64,000 nt of DNA from Bolinopsis microptera (GCF_026151205.1 NC_087073.1:2335501-2399500); one strand, 5' to 3'; shown: positions 22,508-33,757, counted from the stretch's first letter. The notes: generated by a model from the sequence alone, not told the origin. Numbers and translations: made by a program.

Positions 22508-24241
22508 CTATCGTTTTAAATGAAATACAACCTCAAAACGTTTGGTGTGAGGGAAGAGATCAACTGCCACACAACTAACAAACCTGAACGGATCACCTAG
22601 GTATCTATTAGAAGTTGGTGAACACAGATTGACAATGTTGTCTGAGATTTGTTTTATGTCACAAGACACATACACAATCTCTGAGATCATTTCGTTTTTC
22701 CTCAAGCAAGCAATAACGTCAGCGTGGACTCCGTTACGCGGGGGATCAACAATTGCTACAATCCTTGTTTCTGGTGACTTTATGATGTTGTTCACAACCC
22801 TTGGTACAGCTGACTTAGCATTGCCTGCATAAAACGCAATGTTGTTGATTTTGTTTCTCTCTGCATTTTTCTTGGCATCCTCAACAGCAGACTCAACTAT
22901 TTCAATGCCATGTACACGTTTGACGTACTTTGACAGAATAATCCCAATAGTCCCTGTTCCACAGCACACATCCAATAAGATGGTCTTGTCATCCAGCTCA
23001 GCAGTTTCTCTGATTGTCTTGTACAGCACCTCCGCTCCTGATGTGTTCACTTGGAAGAAGGAGCCTGATGTTATTTGAAAGTCGTAACCACACAGTTTCT
23101 CCAACATGTGATCTGGTCCACTGAGGTGAACAACTTCTTCTTTGCCACCCACCAGTTTGAGGAAAACTGAGCACTTTTGTCTATCGGAATAGAATTCGAT
23201 AACAGACAACTTCAAATCCTTTAACATCTCAGGGTCTAACGATCTTTTGTCTACAACAGGTGTTATCATGATGTCTTGTTGCTCTGTGGTACGGATTTGT
23301 AATGCCTTCCACACACCAGTGTTGGAAATGTTGTTATATGTGGGGAATTTGGATGTAGAAAGAAAATCTTTGAACTTTTTTACCTCCGCGATCATAAGCT
23401 CAGAACACGTTTCCTTGCATTCATCAGGAGACTGGACTGATATGTTACCGTGGCTGTATGATCCTTTCACAAAACCAATACAGTTTTCATCATTGGTTTC
23501 TGTGTTTTTACCTATAGTAAATTCACATTTGTTTCTGTATCCTGTTAGAACAGGAGATTGTTTTATTTCCGTTATTTTAAATCTGTAGTGTTCTTCAGGG
23601 AACCCAGCCTGCCACGACCGCTTTAGCAACTTTTTGTAATTATCTAAAACTCCTTGTATTTCTCCTAACTTCAACTCTAACTGCTCGCTGAGCGTCATTT
23701 CGTAAAGTGGAGCAGTTTTTTCTCTTACAGAGCGAAAGTCTTGTAATCTTTTCTCTCCACGTGCCTCATTACGAGCAAAAGGGTTCTCATCAGGTTTGGC
23801 AATATCAACTTTTAATGAATTTTTCTTCCACTGCACATTTTGTAGTTTTTCAAGTGCCTTTTGCCTAGTTGCTTCATCACGAAAGGTCACATATGCATAT
23901 GATGTTTTAAACGGCCTCTTTACTTTAACAGCTTCCAGATCATGTTTTTTCAAAAATTTTCTGACATCTGGTGCATTTGCATATTTGGGAATATTTTCCA
24001 TGCAAATTTTGAAAATTTCTGAAGTAAAATGCTCAGTCTTTGTGTATGCTAAAGGATCTAGCGTACATTTATCAGGTTCAGCATCTGTTAAAGTCTGAGT
24101 GACAGGTTTTGGATGATCTTCTGAGCTTGCAATGTTAACAGGTATCTCACTTTTCTCATTTTTTGACTCTTGGACAGAAATCTCAGGATCTAGCTTCTGT
24201 TTTTTCAGTGCAGGTTCCTCGTAGCATTCTTGTGCACTCAT
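22508..24241 (-). CDS. TRMT2A: tRNA (uracil-5-)-methyltransferase homologue A
   Basis: A 577-residue single-exon protein that uses SAM to make m5U at position 54 in the T-loop of cytosolic tRNAs. Domains: acidic and Lys-rich N terminus, RRM-like domain about 76-148 (FKICMENIPKYANA; SYAYVTF), then the TrmA/RumA-type methyltransferase. Motifs seen: SAM-binding LLDVCCGTGTIG (422-433), IVDPPRNG (497-504), the catalytic Cys in VYVSCD (C527), and the general-base Glu in FPHTKRFE (E570). All catalytic positions are present. Human TRMT2A is 625 residues with the same architecture. ATG at 24241; the upstream neighbour XRCC4 ends about 250 bp away on the same strand. Confidence 0.93.
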   Translation of the reverse strand: MSAQECYEEPALKKQKLDPEISVQESKNEKSEIPVNIASSEDHPKPVTQTLTDAEPDKCTLDPLAYTKTEHFTSEIFKICMENIPKYANAPDVRKFLKKHDLEAVKVKRPFKTSYAYVTFRDEATRQKALEKLQNVQWKKNSLKVDIAKPDENPFARNEARGEKRLQDFRSVREKTAPLYEMTLSEQLELKLGEIQGVLDNYKKLLKRSWQAGFPEEHYRFKITEIKQSPVLTGYRNKCEFTIGKNTETNDENCIGFVKGSYSHGNISVQSPDECKETCSELMIAEVKKFKDFLSTSKFPTYNNISNTGVWKALQIRTTEQQDIMITPVVDKRSLDPEMLKDLKLSVIEFYSDRQKCSVFLKLVGGKEEVVHLSGPDHMLEKLCGYDFQITSGSFFQVNTSGAEVLYKTIRETAELDDKTILLDVCCGTGTIGIILSKYVKRVHGIEIVESAVEDAKKNAERNKINNIAFYAGNAKSAVPRVVNNIIKSPETRIVAIVDPPRNGVHADVIACLRKNEMISEIVYVSCDIKQISDNIVNLCSPTSNRYLGDPFRFVSCVAVDLFPHTKRFEVVFHLKR

Positions 24242-24492
24242 AACCTAAAATCATTTATTGTTACTAAAAGACTGTCTATCAAACAATCATCATGCACCCA
24301 AGAACTTCTCATAACATGCTAAGATTCAGCTTAGAGTTATTTGAAAATATATATATAATATGCATGTATTACATTGAAAAGAAATTATGATTTATCAAAT
24401 ACCTAAGCTGTGCAAGTAACAACTATTCGAATTCAGATAATGAAAATAAACAATTTTTACAGATTCTGTACACAAATATTGAGACTGAATTA

Positions 24493-25407
24493 TCAGTCAG
24501 CTTGAAACACCATCTGACTCTTTGGAGGTCCCATCAATTGGTTAAGGTGTCTTATCTTACGCTTCTTAGAATTTAATATCTCTGTAAAATGATGAAACAT
24601 GTTTGATTCCATAATATCAGCTTTGGAAGTATGCTCATTCATGGCAGCCTGCATTTCTTCACATCTATCACCAAGCATCTTCATTTCACAATCTCTATCA
24701 ACTAATGCCTTGTTTGTCTCAGATATCTCTGACATCATCCTTGAAAATGAAAGAAGTTTAAAGCTTACGACCGTAGTTGGTCAAATTAGTATATACTTTC
24801 AGCTGTCACAAGTGTCCAAGCATAATAAAATATAATTATGATGAAACATGCACATACCTGTTAATAAGTTCCACAGCACTTTCTACTGTCAGGTCATCTC
24901 TTTCCAGATTAAACACAGCCCATTGTATAGTCGAGGTCTCATCAAGACCTAACTCTTGAAACAACGTTAATTTATTTTGATTGTGATCAAGTTTCCAAAA
25001 GAATTGTTGGTCGATAGTGCTATCTTTCGTCAGGATACTCCATAAGTCCTGAGGGTACACCCATTATGATACGGTTTAAAACACTCTTGGCAGTGGCGCA
25101 ATATTGCAAAATTTTACTTACTGGCCCTTAATGTAGCTGATATATTGTAGATGATAAAAAACAAACAGTTGTCTGTGTCCCAATACTTTTTTAGTGCCCA
25201 AAACAGAGAGGACCCTTTTCCTATATCAAATAATAGTAGGATTGTAGAAACCTGATCAGAGATTTTGTGAGATTCTCGAACAGTCTGATCAAGGTCACCA
25301 AATAGTTTATTGTTCCCAGTATATGCCTCAACAGTTACATTGTCCTCAGAATCTTTTAATAAAAGGAATGGTTGTCCACACTTGGTCTTGTGAAAGCATT
25401 CGTCCAT
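24493..25407 (-). CDS. XRCC4: XRCC4-like end-joining factor, 3 visible exons
   Basis: XRCC4 dimers scaffold DNA ligase IV in non-homologous end joining. Exons 25252-25407, 24858-25048 and 24493-24739 join in phase to 197 residues. Family evidence: head-domain segments FFWKLDHNQNKLTL and IQWAVFNLERDDLTVESAVE align by eye with human XRCC4 (FNLEKVENPAEVIREL region), and the third exon is a coiled coil that closes with HFTEILNSKKRKIRHLNQLM, matching the ligase-IV-binding helix. The protein stops about 10 residues later, so the long phosphorylated tail of the human protein is missing. The start is uncertain: I used the ATG at 25407, but an acceptor (CTCTAG) at 25415 leaves room for an upstream exon, and the first head strands look short. 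A LINE fragment abuts this end. Confidence 0.75.
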
Positions 25408-25439
25408 TATTAACCTAGAGTGCATACACAATAATATGG

Positions 25440-25815
25440 AGAAAGATCTTTTCAGAAAGTTGGCCTTAAATTATGGAATGAACTACCATTTGAGATTAAG
25501 AATTGTACAACATTGGACTCTTTTAAAGTGTATCTGAAAACATTTCTTTTCAAACGTGCTCATAATATTGTATCTTAATATTTTTCAATCCTAGTTTTCC
25601 CTATTTGGTTCTTCTGGAAAATGCATACACATTATCGTTTAAATTTAGTGTATCAAGTCTAATCACCCTTATCTGGTCTAGAATATAAATGTGGGTTGCT
25701 TTTTCAGGTTTTATTGTATCCTGAACTGTTTTCATGGAACACCTGTGCATTTTAAGTTGTTGTGCCACTATAATATATTTAAAGTTTAAATTATTATTAT
25801 AATTATTATTAAACA
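25440..25815 (+). mobile_element. 5'-truncated LINE 3' end
   Basis: The plus strand encodes the C terminus of a non-LTR reverse transcriptase (GLKLWNELPFEIKNCTTLDS, then FKVYLKTFLFKRAH and a stop at 25576), a typical end in CR1/Jockey-group elements. A 3' UTR of about 230 bp follows, ending in an ATT-rich tail. It is truncated at 5' and inserted directly next to the first visible XRCC4 exon, in the opposite orientation. Confidence 0.7.
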
Positions 25816-26146
25816 ACTGTCTCCACCATTTAAACTATATTTGTACTGGCTGGTATGCTGAATTATGTTTTTCAATACGACAGACCAGCATAAATAGCAA
25901 ATTAAACAATACATTTGTAAAGGAGCATAATTAGTTGACGAGATTTGTTATAGGATAATATTAAGTATAATACAATTTTGAACAGTGTACTACTCAATAA
26001 TAATAATAATAATAATAATAAGTTAATAAATACAATAAGTTATTGTATTTATTAAGTACTGTATTGAATTTACTCCCAGATTTGTGCAAAGATTATTTTC
26101 GTCTGGAATTTGTGATATACAATTGTTACAGTTATTTCTCTTGTTT

Positions 26147-26480
26147 TTCTTCCCTTGCTCTGCAAGCCCTGTTTCTTGTATAAAAATTGTGTTTAGTATT
26201 TCATATATTCTTGTAATTATTGTGATAATTTGTGATTCAGTTTTCAGTATTAGTAATAGGTGTTTGCTGAATTACTGTATTATACACTCTGTGGCCAGCT
26301 CTTATGTGTCCCATCTCTTGCCCTGCAAGCCCTGTTTCTTGTTTATACAACATATTATAATTATGTAATAAAAATTTATTGTAGTGTAGGATTGTTTGAA
26401 TTTCTAAGTCATTTAATATGCATTTTGTGTTTGTTTCTCCCGTTTTTCTTCCCTTGCGTTGCAAGCCCTGTCTCTTGTAA
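26147..26480 (+). repeat. Three degenerate copies of a 150-165 bp unit
   Basis: The phrase CTTCCCTTGC...GCAAGCCCTGTTTCTTGT recurs at about 26150, 26318 and 26450 with AT-rich filler. The 25816-26146 stretch before it has a (TAA)n microsatellite at 25998 and nothing else I can name. Confidence 0.6.
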
Positions 26481-27092
26481 AAACAACCACTTTTGTAGAT
26501 ACACACAGTCTCTACGCCTTTATCCTCTGGTCCCTAGGGTCAGCTGACTCCGGGCCAGAGGAAAATTACCGATTGCCAAGGTTTGATGCCTAGGCAGTCG
26601 AGACCTCTTATTGAGACCCGATATAATAATTCTATACAGTTACATAATTGAAACAATTATGGCCCCTTATTGTGGGCAGAGTATGTGTCTTTATTGAATT
26701 GTCCTGATATAAACTTATCTGAGTGACTGCATTAAAATAATTTAAGGTGAGTTCTCTTAAAACTTTAAGACAATAGGAATAAATACTAGGACCTAATAAA
26801 ATGAAAACAAAATGCAGCCATCTAATTTGTTGTTGAGCTTTCTCTTCTCCTACGGTTGACTACAGGAACCATCTTTGGCGAGTATTAGGAACTTAGACCA
26901 TTACAAATACCGTGCTGTAAGTTTGCAAGGCATGTGGACTAAGTGGGTCGAGAGTACTCAACTTGAAAGTGGGTGTTGAGAATCCTCAACTATACTAAAG
27001 ATAATGATGTTCAGAAGATGAGGCAGTAGAGTGAGTAGTAGAGACTGAAGAAGAATAAATGTCACAAGAGATGAGCACTATAATAATCATCT

Positions 27093-28904
27093 TTATGATA
27101 GTTCACCAATGGCAATTTGTGCTAGAGAGCGGAAGGCAGTGATGCTGTTATCACTATCATCTCTTAAGATAGACCATGATGGTTGGTCATTAAAGGAATG
27201 GTCCTGCAGGGTTTCCCTGTAAGAGCAGCTGCACAGTGGACAGTAGAAGAGTCTGTGATAATTGGTGTCCAATACCTTACAATTTGGACACTGAGGGTCG
27301 CAGTTATTGGCTACCCTTGCCTGGAAGGCTGCAAAGGTGATGTCATGGCCATGTAGGAGAGACATAACCTTAGTATCCGTGTTTCTGCTTGAGTAGCGAG
27401 GAAATAATCGTTTGCTCCTTTCATCAATGTTATCCAGTATCTGACCCTCACTCTGATTTATTCTTGGGTTCAGCAGGAGATGTTTATTCCAAGTAAACTC
27501 CATGAAGCGGATTATTTCTTCTTTTGAGTAGCTGACAACATCGTTCTGGACACTAGTCAGAAGGTCTATTTTGCTTCTGTTTAGTTCTTTAGACCCACTT
27601 TTCCACGTTAGAAACTTACGTATCTCGTCAATATGGTGCTGGTATCGGTGGGCCTTTGCCTCCTCTAGCTGCAAGATGAGCCCTTGCATAAATGGGTAAC
27701 TTGTAAGTGCTTTTATTATAAATTTTATAGTGACCATCTTGTAGGATATCTCAAGGGGTGGAATCCCAAGCGCAACAGAGGTCAAATCTTTGGGAGGATG
27801 GTGAGTGGCCCCGCTTATCTTCAAGAGGACCCTGGCATAAAAGTCTTTGAAAGTGTCGAGGTTATCTTTTAGCCATATAGGAGCAGCATATAGAAGTTTT
27901 GTGAGTACCACTGTTCTGAAGAGCATTCTGAGTGAGCTTGTATTCAGACCTCTGTGGCGGGTGGAGTTTTGGGTGATCCTGTGCCAGGCAAGCCAGCATT
28001 GCTTGAGTTTCAGAATAAAACAAATATTCAGAATAAAACAAATATTATATTCAAATCTCTTTATTCAACAATATTAAATCATTATAGAACCTAATTTGTG
28101 GCTTGATCGTTATGTTAGGGCTATTCTGTTTGCTGATGCTGACAGGCACTGCATGGGGCAGAGACTTAGGACCATTACGCTGGAGGCTTACAATGACCCT
28201 TTTTGAACCCCATGGCAGTGCTAGTTTTATTATGGTACAAATTGTAAATCGAAGTTATGAAAACGATCAAGTCACTCCTGTTTTACACTATCAACAGCTA
28301 CTTAAAACAACCTAGATTGTACAACTCACTTTGAAGATTAAACTGTTAAGTGATGAGTGATTGGGCTCATTAAACATTTTAGTAGCGGAGACATGCGGAT
28401 CAGCTTCTTGAGGTTCTAATAGTTCATTCAGACAAGAAGTTTTACTTTTTCAAATTTAGTTGTTCAAGCTGCCTGAGTTCAGAAAGTTTGCCAAAGGGGC
28501 CCAGGTATTCTTGTCACCTTTTTGAATTTTGCGTGACTCTTGAATGTGAGCTTGTTGTCGATTGTTAATCCGAGAACAGTTGATTGATACGTATAGGTTA
28601 TGGGTCTGCTGCCAATAATTAACGGACTTAAGGTTGTGACATCAGGTGCAGTTGAGGATGCTGGTGCGATCATTATGCACTCGGTTTTGTTTTTATCACA
28701 GTTCGGGATTAGTTTCCATTTACTGCACCAGACATGAAGGTATTTGCACATCAGCTGCATTATCCGGTGAGCACATATAGGATCCATGTGGGATACTGCT
28801 ATGCTTCCATCGTCCGCATATTTGAATAGACTTGAGTTAGAGCTGCATTCCAGTGGAAGCTGGTCCTTACATAACATATCCGAGATGTAGAGGATAAATA
28901 GTAC
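27093..28904 (-). pseudogene. LINE A reverse transcriptase, C-terminal half
   Basis: Contains the catalytic RT box FKYADDGSI preceded by FILYISDML, the thumb-like segment TVLGLTIDNKLTF, then after about 500 bp of unrelated DNA the C-terminal region (TKLLYAAPIWLKDN, CPNCKVLDTNYHRLFYCP, a CCHC-type zinc knuckle seen at the end of several LINE clades). Broken by frameshift near 28500 and the insertion, so not functional. Confidence 0.75.
28016..28500. other. Unexplained insertion inside LINE A
   Basis: LINE A homology stops near 28500 and resumes at about 28015 (LKQCWLAWHRIT). The intervening half kilobase has a short plus-strand frame (LWLDRYVRAILFADADRHC) of protein-like composition but no recognised family. 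A 17-bp tandem copy (AGAATAAAACAAATATT) marks its left edge. Confidence 0.5.
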
Positions 28905-31900
28905 AGGGAAATCCGTCTGAAAAAATCGATCTGCTGACACACGAAGCTTTCAGAGGATTTTTGACGTTTTTGAGTCCCATTAGGTGCCCTTTATGGCTGA
29001 CCAACTTTTCCAAACTTTTCCACGTGGCTTAAGGCCACTTTTTGCCACTTTACCACTTTTTACCACCTTTCTTATTTGTCGAATATCTTTAGTTGTGAAC
29101 ATCGTAAAAGGTTGCGAATCAATCGAGTGTGTTCATAACAAACTTTTGTTCTAACAATTTTTACGTCAGATAATAATTTAATTGGATAATTATCAATTAA
29201 CCAATTAGCAAAATTCTAAAAATTTTTTATTGGCTAAAAATGATCGGAATAGCTTAAAACACGGAGAAAAGTAGTTTTCAGAAAAAATTTGAAAATTTTT
29301 CACTTACATTTTTTTTCGAGACTTGGAAAAATTTCGAAAATTCAAAATATTTTTTCCGCCAAAAGTGACCAAATTGCATGAAACGCGGAGAAAAATGATT
29401 TTCAAAAAAAACTTAGTCAATTTTTCGTTTCAAGAATACTTAAATTACCAATATTTGTAGTTGGAGTTCAGTAAATCTCGGCAGATTTTAGTAATAATCA
29501 GGAATTACTAACTCTAAGTGGAAAGGTCTGAAACTGAAAAACGTTAAGTTTAACCATACGATCGCGATATAAGAGTTTCATCGCTAACTAATTACAATAC
29601 AGCCTTATCGATTTTCACAGAAACTGCACCAATGGCACAGTCAAGATCGAAACGATAGCCTGCTGTACTGTCATTTTATTGATTTCAATGATGAATCAGT
29701 GGGGTTAAGATAATCACATTTGTAATAAATAAAACCTCTCTGTACCGTCAATTGTACTAATCTAAACCGGCCTACCTGTATTACCAAACCTCTTCTTTTC
29801 CTCAACAATCAAACCGAGTTGTTCATATCGCATTTGGTGGGTGATGTAAACTAAGTAGTAATACATATCGAGCTATATTCAATCACAATACGACACAGTA
29901 CGTGTATATTATATGGCTCTTAATGAGGTTTATGAAACGTTCTATACCGTACACTTCTCGTTTCTCCCGTGAGAGGCCCGATATGGAGAGGTTTTACAGT
30001 TTATCACGAAAATGTCTACTTGGTCTCATGGCTCTTTGACAGCTCAAAGAAGGCAAGAAAAGACCAGAAAGCTTAGAATGTCAACTCGCAAGAGCAGGCT
30101 ACCGGACAACTGAACTCAATTTAGACATTTAGATTAACCCTAACCCTAACCCTAACCCTAACCCTAACCCTAACCCTAACCCTAACCCTAACCCTAACCC
30201 TAACCCTAACCCTAACCCTAACCCTAACCCTAACCCTAACCCTAACCCTAACCCTAACCCTAACCCTAACCCTAACCCTAACCCTAACCCTAACCCTAAC
30301 CCTAACCCTAACCCTAACCCTAACCCTAACCCTAACCCTAACCCTAACCCTAACCCTAACCCTAACCCTAACCCTAACCCTAACCCTAACCCTAACCCTA
30401 ACCCTAACCAATTAAGCTGATTGGTTAGTGGGAACTAGGTTCAATTGGGTTCAGTTGTCAGTCTTCGATCTGTCCCACATTAATCCCGAGCTGATCATCA
30501 TGGGCCCCGAATATCCTGCGGGAAGAACCTGTATTTTTACTTCACGACGTCCGGATTTCAAATCAACATCCTCAATAACATTAACAATCCTTCCTGATCA
30601 GGATCTGTCTCTATTATCAATTTCCAAAATATCCTGACTCTCGTGGAACATTTCACTGAATTAATTATTACCGGTTCTTTACTACCCCTTGCCCGACACT
30701 GTACTCGTATCTAAATCTTACCCTTTCCCGTATGTTACCCTTGTTGATTTTACTTTTAGCCGACCCTGACATATGGGGGTGATTTGAGGTATCCCGCAAA
30801 TGAAGCGGTATGCAGTACAATACAAAACAGTCACAGTAGATTTTGGAAGGTGTATTTACACTTGCTTCCTGGACCTGGCTGTTCCTCAGTTTCCCTGATC
30901 TGTTCTTGCCCTTCTTCGAACTGTAAATGAGCCATGAGACCAAGTAGACGTTTTCGTGATAAACTGTAAAACCTCTTTATACCGGGTTTCTCACGGTATA
31001 AAGCGTTTCATAAACCTCATTAAGAGCCATATAATATACACGTACTGTGTCGTATTGTGATTGAATATAGCTCGATATGTATTACTACTTAGTTTACATC
31101 ACCCACCAAATGCGATATGAACAACTCGGTTTGATTGTTGAGGAAAAGAAGAGGTCTGGTTATACAGGTAGGCCGGTTTAGATTAGTACAATTGACGGTA
31201 CAGAGAGGTTTTATTTATTACAAATGTGATTATCTTAACCCCACTGATTCATCATTGAAATCAATAAAATGACAGTACAGCAGGCTATCGTTTCGATCTT
31301 GACTGTGCCATTGGTGCAGTTTCTGTGAAAATCGATAAGGCTGTATTGTAATTAGTTAGCGATGAAACTCTTATATCGCGATCGTATGGTTAAACTTAAC
31401 GTTTTTCAGTTTCAGACCTTTCCACTTAGAGTTAGTAATTCCTGATTATTACTAAAATCTGCCGAGATTTACTGAACTCCAACTACAAATATTGGTGATT
31501 TAAGTATTCTTGAAACGAAAAATTGACTAAGTTTTTTAGTCTCGAAAAAAAATGTAAGTGAAAAATTTTCAAATTTTTTCTGAAAACTACTTTTCTCCGT
31601 GTTTTAAGCTATTCCGATCATTTTTAGCCAATAAAAAATTTTTAGAATTTTGCTAATTGGTTAATTGATAATTATCCAATTAAATTATTATCTGACGTAA
31701 AAATTGTTAGAACAAAAGTTTTTCTTCCTGATAATATGAACACACTCGATTGATTCGCAACCTTTTACGATGTTCACAACTAAAGATATTCGACAAATAA
31801 GAAAGGTGGTAAAAAGTGGTAAAGTGGCAAAAAGTGGCCTTAAGCCACGTGGAAAAGTTTGGAAAAGTTGGTCAGCCATAAAGGGCACCTAATGGGACTC

Positions 31901-31967
31901 AAAAACGTCAAAAATCCTCTGAAAGCTTCGTGTGTCAGCAGATCGATTTTTTCAGACGGATTTCCCT
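28905..31967. mobile_element. 3.06-kb foldback element carrying a telomeric array
   Basis: Two long inverted arms (28905 to about 30035, and about 30924-31967), starting AGGGAAATCCGTCTGAAAAA, flank a core with a 275-bp (TTAGGG)n block and 515 bp of single-copy sequence. The insertion falls in the LINE A RT between APL and LFILYISDM; GTAC is present on both sides (28901-28904 and 31968-31971), so the duplication is GTAC, or TA if the element starts with CAGGG. The left arm has an extra internal tandem duplication of about 80-110 bp near 29270-29430. No transposase is recognised; a minus-strand frame in the core (30668-30943) has ordinary composition but no family match. Confidence 0.85.
30135..30409 (-). 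repeat. Interstitial telomeric repeat (TTAGGG)n
   Basis: About 46 perfect CCCTAA units on the plus strand, with no variants. The array sits in the core of the foldback element. Perfection over 275 bp implies recent capture or active homogenisation, or addition by telomerase. Confidence 0.98.
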
Positions 31968-32745
31968 GTACTAGAGGTGCAAGGACAGAGCCTTGGGGAA
32001 GCCCAAACCATCCACATGAGCGTTGGAATCCGAGACTGTTGTCAACCCTCAGCCGTACTTTGCGAGACAACAGGAAGTTATTGATTATCCGCAAGATTTT
32101 TCCTTGTATTTGGTATTTGTTGAGCTTGAAAACCAGGCCTTTCACCCATACACTATCAAATGCTTTACTAAAGTCGATACATAGTAGGAAAGTAGTGAGT
32201 TTTTTCCTCTTGCATGCATCTAGAGTAGCAACTAATTTATAAAGATACCTTGCAGTATTTCTTTGAGGTCTAAAGCCTTCTTGTTCTTCGTCGAGTAAGC
32301 CCTCTAGTTCACAATGGAGCTTTATTCTTCGTTCCAAGATCTTTTCTAGAAGCTTTCCAACATATGATGATATCGATATTGGTCTGTAAGCAGAGGGGTT
32401 CATGTAATTATCCTTCCCATCCTTTTTGATGAAAGTGACATTGGATACGTCCCAGACCCATATACCAGTGTCAAGGACAAGATCAAAAAGTTTTGTTAGG
32501 ATATGAAGAGCTGACACAGGCAGATGTTTAAGGATTCTTGGATGAAGATCGTCAGTGTCAAAACTTTTAGCACTGCTATTTTGAGCCTTTAGTGCCGAGG
32601 TAACTTCCTCTAGGCCTATTTTTCCATTCAAGTGATCATTAATTACTGGGTCTAGTTGGTCAGAAGAGAACTGGGTGGATATAATGTTGTCATAGCAGCT
32701 ATCGATATCCTGTTCGAAAATACGATCAAAACTGCCTCCATTCAT
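31968..32745 (-). pseudogene. LINE A reverse transcriptase, N-terminal half
   Basis: Encodes RT fingers and palm up to the break: NPSAYRPISISSYVGKLLEK, FLLCIDFSKAFDSVW (first catalytic Asp) and GLPQGSVLAPL. The frame from the ATG at 32745 is open to the foldback insertion, after which it reads into transposon sequence. With 27093-28904 it forms one RT gene. Confidence 0.8.
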
Positions 32746-32855
32746 GTGTTCACCAGAGAAGAATGACCAGTCGAAAGATCAGAATGAAAAAAAGGGGGGA
32801 AATCTAGGAGATCTCAAAGATCGGAATGTGATTGAGTGTTCGGAACAACTACATT

Positions 32856-32930
32856 GTAGTATAATAATAATAATAATAATTCTATACTGTTACATAATTT
32901 AAAAATTATGGCCCCTTATTGTGGGCAGAG
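32856..32930 (-). repeat. LINE A 3' end fragment
   Basis: The ATT-type tail plus about 55 bp of the LINE A 3' terminus (ATTATGGCCCCTTATTGTGG on the plus strand), just upstream of the LINE A body, head to tail. It is cut at 32931 by the 401-bp MITE. Confidence 0.7.
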
Positions 32931-33026
32931 TACTACATTGTGGCTTTTACTAAATCGCTCGCCCAAAAATTTCACGTGACTTTGGTTTTTTTGGTTTTGC
33001 AGCCGTACAAAACGGTTTTACATAAA

Positions 33027-33106
33027 CCCTAATCCCAACCCTAACCCTAACCATAACCCCGAAGCTATCTATAATCTTTACCACAACCCTAACCCTAACC
33101 CGAGCC
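33027..33106 (-). repeat. Degenerate telomeric repeats
   Basis: Two short clusters of CCCTAA with variants (AATCCC, CCATAA), separated by about 30 bp, inside the 401-bp MITE. Confidence 0.8.
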
Positions 33107-33263
33107 CTAAATAATCGAATTCACGTTTTACTAGCCTGTCACGTGACCATGACCAAAACGGTTTTTTGCCCATAACTCTCCAGGGAAGCATTTTAACCCT
33201 ACGTCATGGGGGGTGATTCGGAATCAGCGTCCAAAAATACACCGATCGAGATCACTTTCATGC

Positions 33264-33358
33264 TAAAGTGTCTCCTATTGAACCAAGAGAAACAAACATA
33301 TAGTTCTAAGTTGAACCCCTGAAGTTAGTAAGTTATTAGTACAATTGACAATACAATA
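33264..33358 (-). repeat. 3' LTR (95 bp)
   Basis: Identical to 41985-42079. Reads TATTGTATTGTC...GACACTTTA on the minus strand; unusually short, and lacking TG...CA ends. Confidence 0.9.
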
Positions 33359-33757
33359 TCACTCCTCTTTAAATATTTTAATAAATATTAAATCAAAATC
33401 ATACAAAAGATATAAAATGATATTAATCATTAATACCTTAACAAGCTGCAAATTCAAAAACATACAAAACAAATTAGATCCGGTCACACTCCTTCTTCCA
33501 AGAGTTCCAGAAACAAGACTAATTTTAATAATTTAATTGTCCCCCAAAAAGTCAAAGCTAGAAACTATCTTTACCGATCAACATGTTACGAACGGGCGGC
33601 GCGCGCGGCGACAGAATGTTGACAACAAGATACTTTCTACAGCCTCGAAATCGTAAAAAAAGTAGAAAATGTTAACATTTGAGATAAAACACGTCACTTT
33701 GTCAAATAATTAAATACATCTATAAAAACGAGATAAAAAATCATTCAAGAATAAAAA

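Larger units (their letters stand above)
26595..32840 (-). mobile_element. LINE A, 5'-truncated and split by a foldback element
   Basis: Non-LTR retrotransposon running right to left: RT half at 31968-32745, RT/C-terminal half at 27093-28904, and a 3' UTR reaching an ATT-type tail at about 26600. The last 235 bp recur at 42170-42400 and partly at 32856-32930, identifying the family's 3' end. The 5' part, including any endonuclease domain, is absent. A 3,063-bp foldback element (28905-31967) interrupts it, and 28016-28500 is a further non-homologous insertion. Confidence 0.75.

Noticed and set aside
28103-28315. Plus-strand 70-residue frame with a signal-peptide-like start
   Set aside because: Falls within an unexplained insertion in LINE A. 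An alternative frame over the same bases looks more protein-like, and neither has splice or promoter support.
30135-30409. Site of an ancestral chromosome fusion
   Set aside because: A fusion would give head-to-head arrays. Here one array lies inside an inverted-repeat element whose insertion site in a LINE is precisely defined.
30121-30411. 96-residue Val-Arg repeat frame
   Set aside because: Simple translation of the telomeric hexamer; not a protein.
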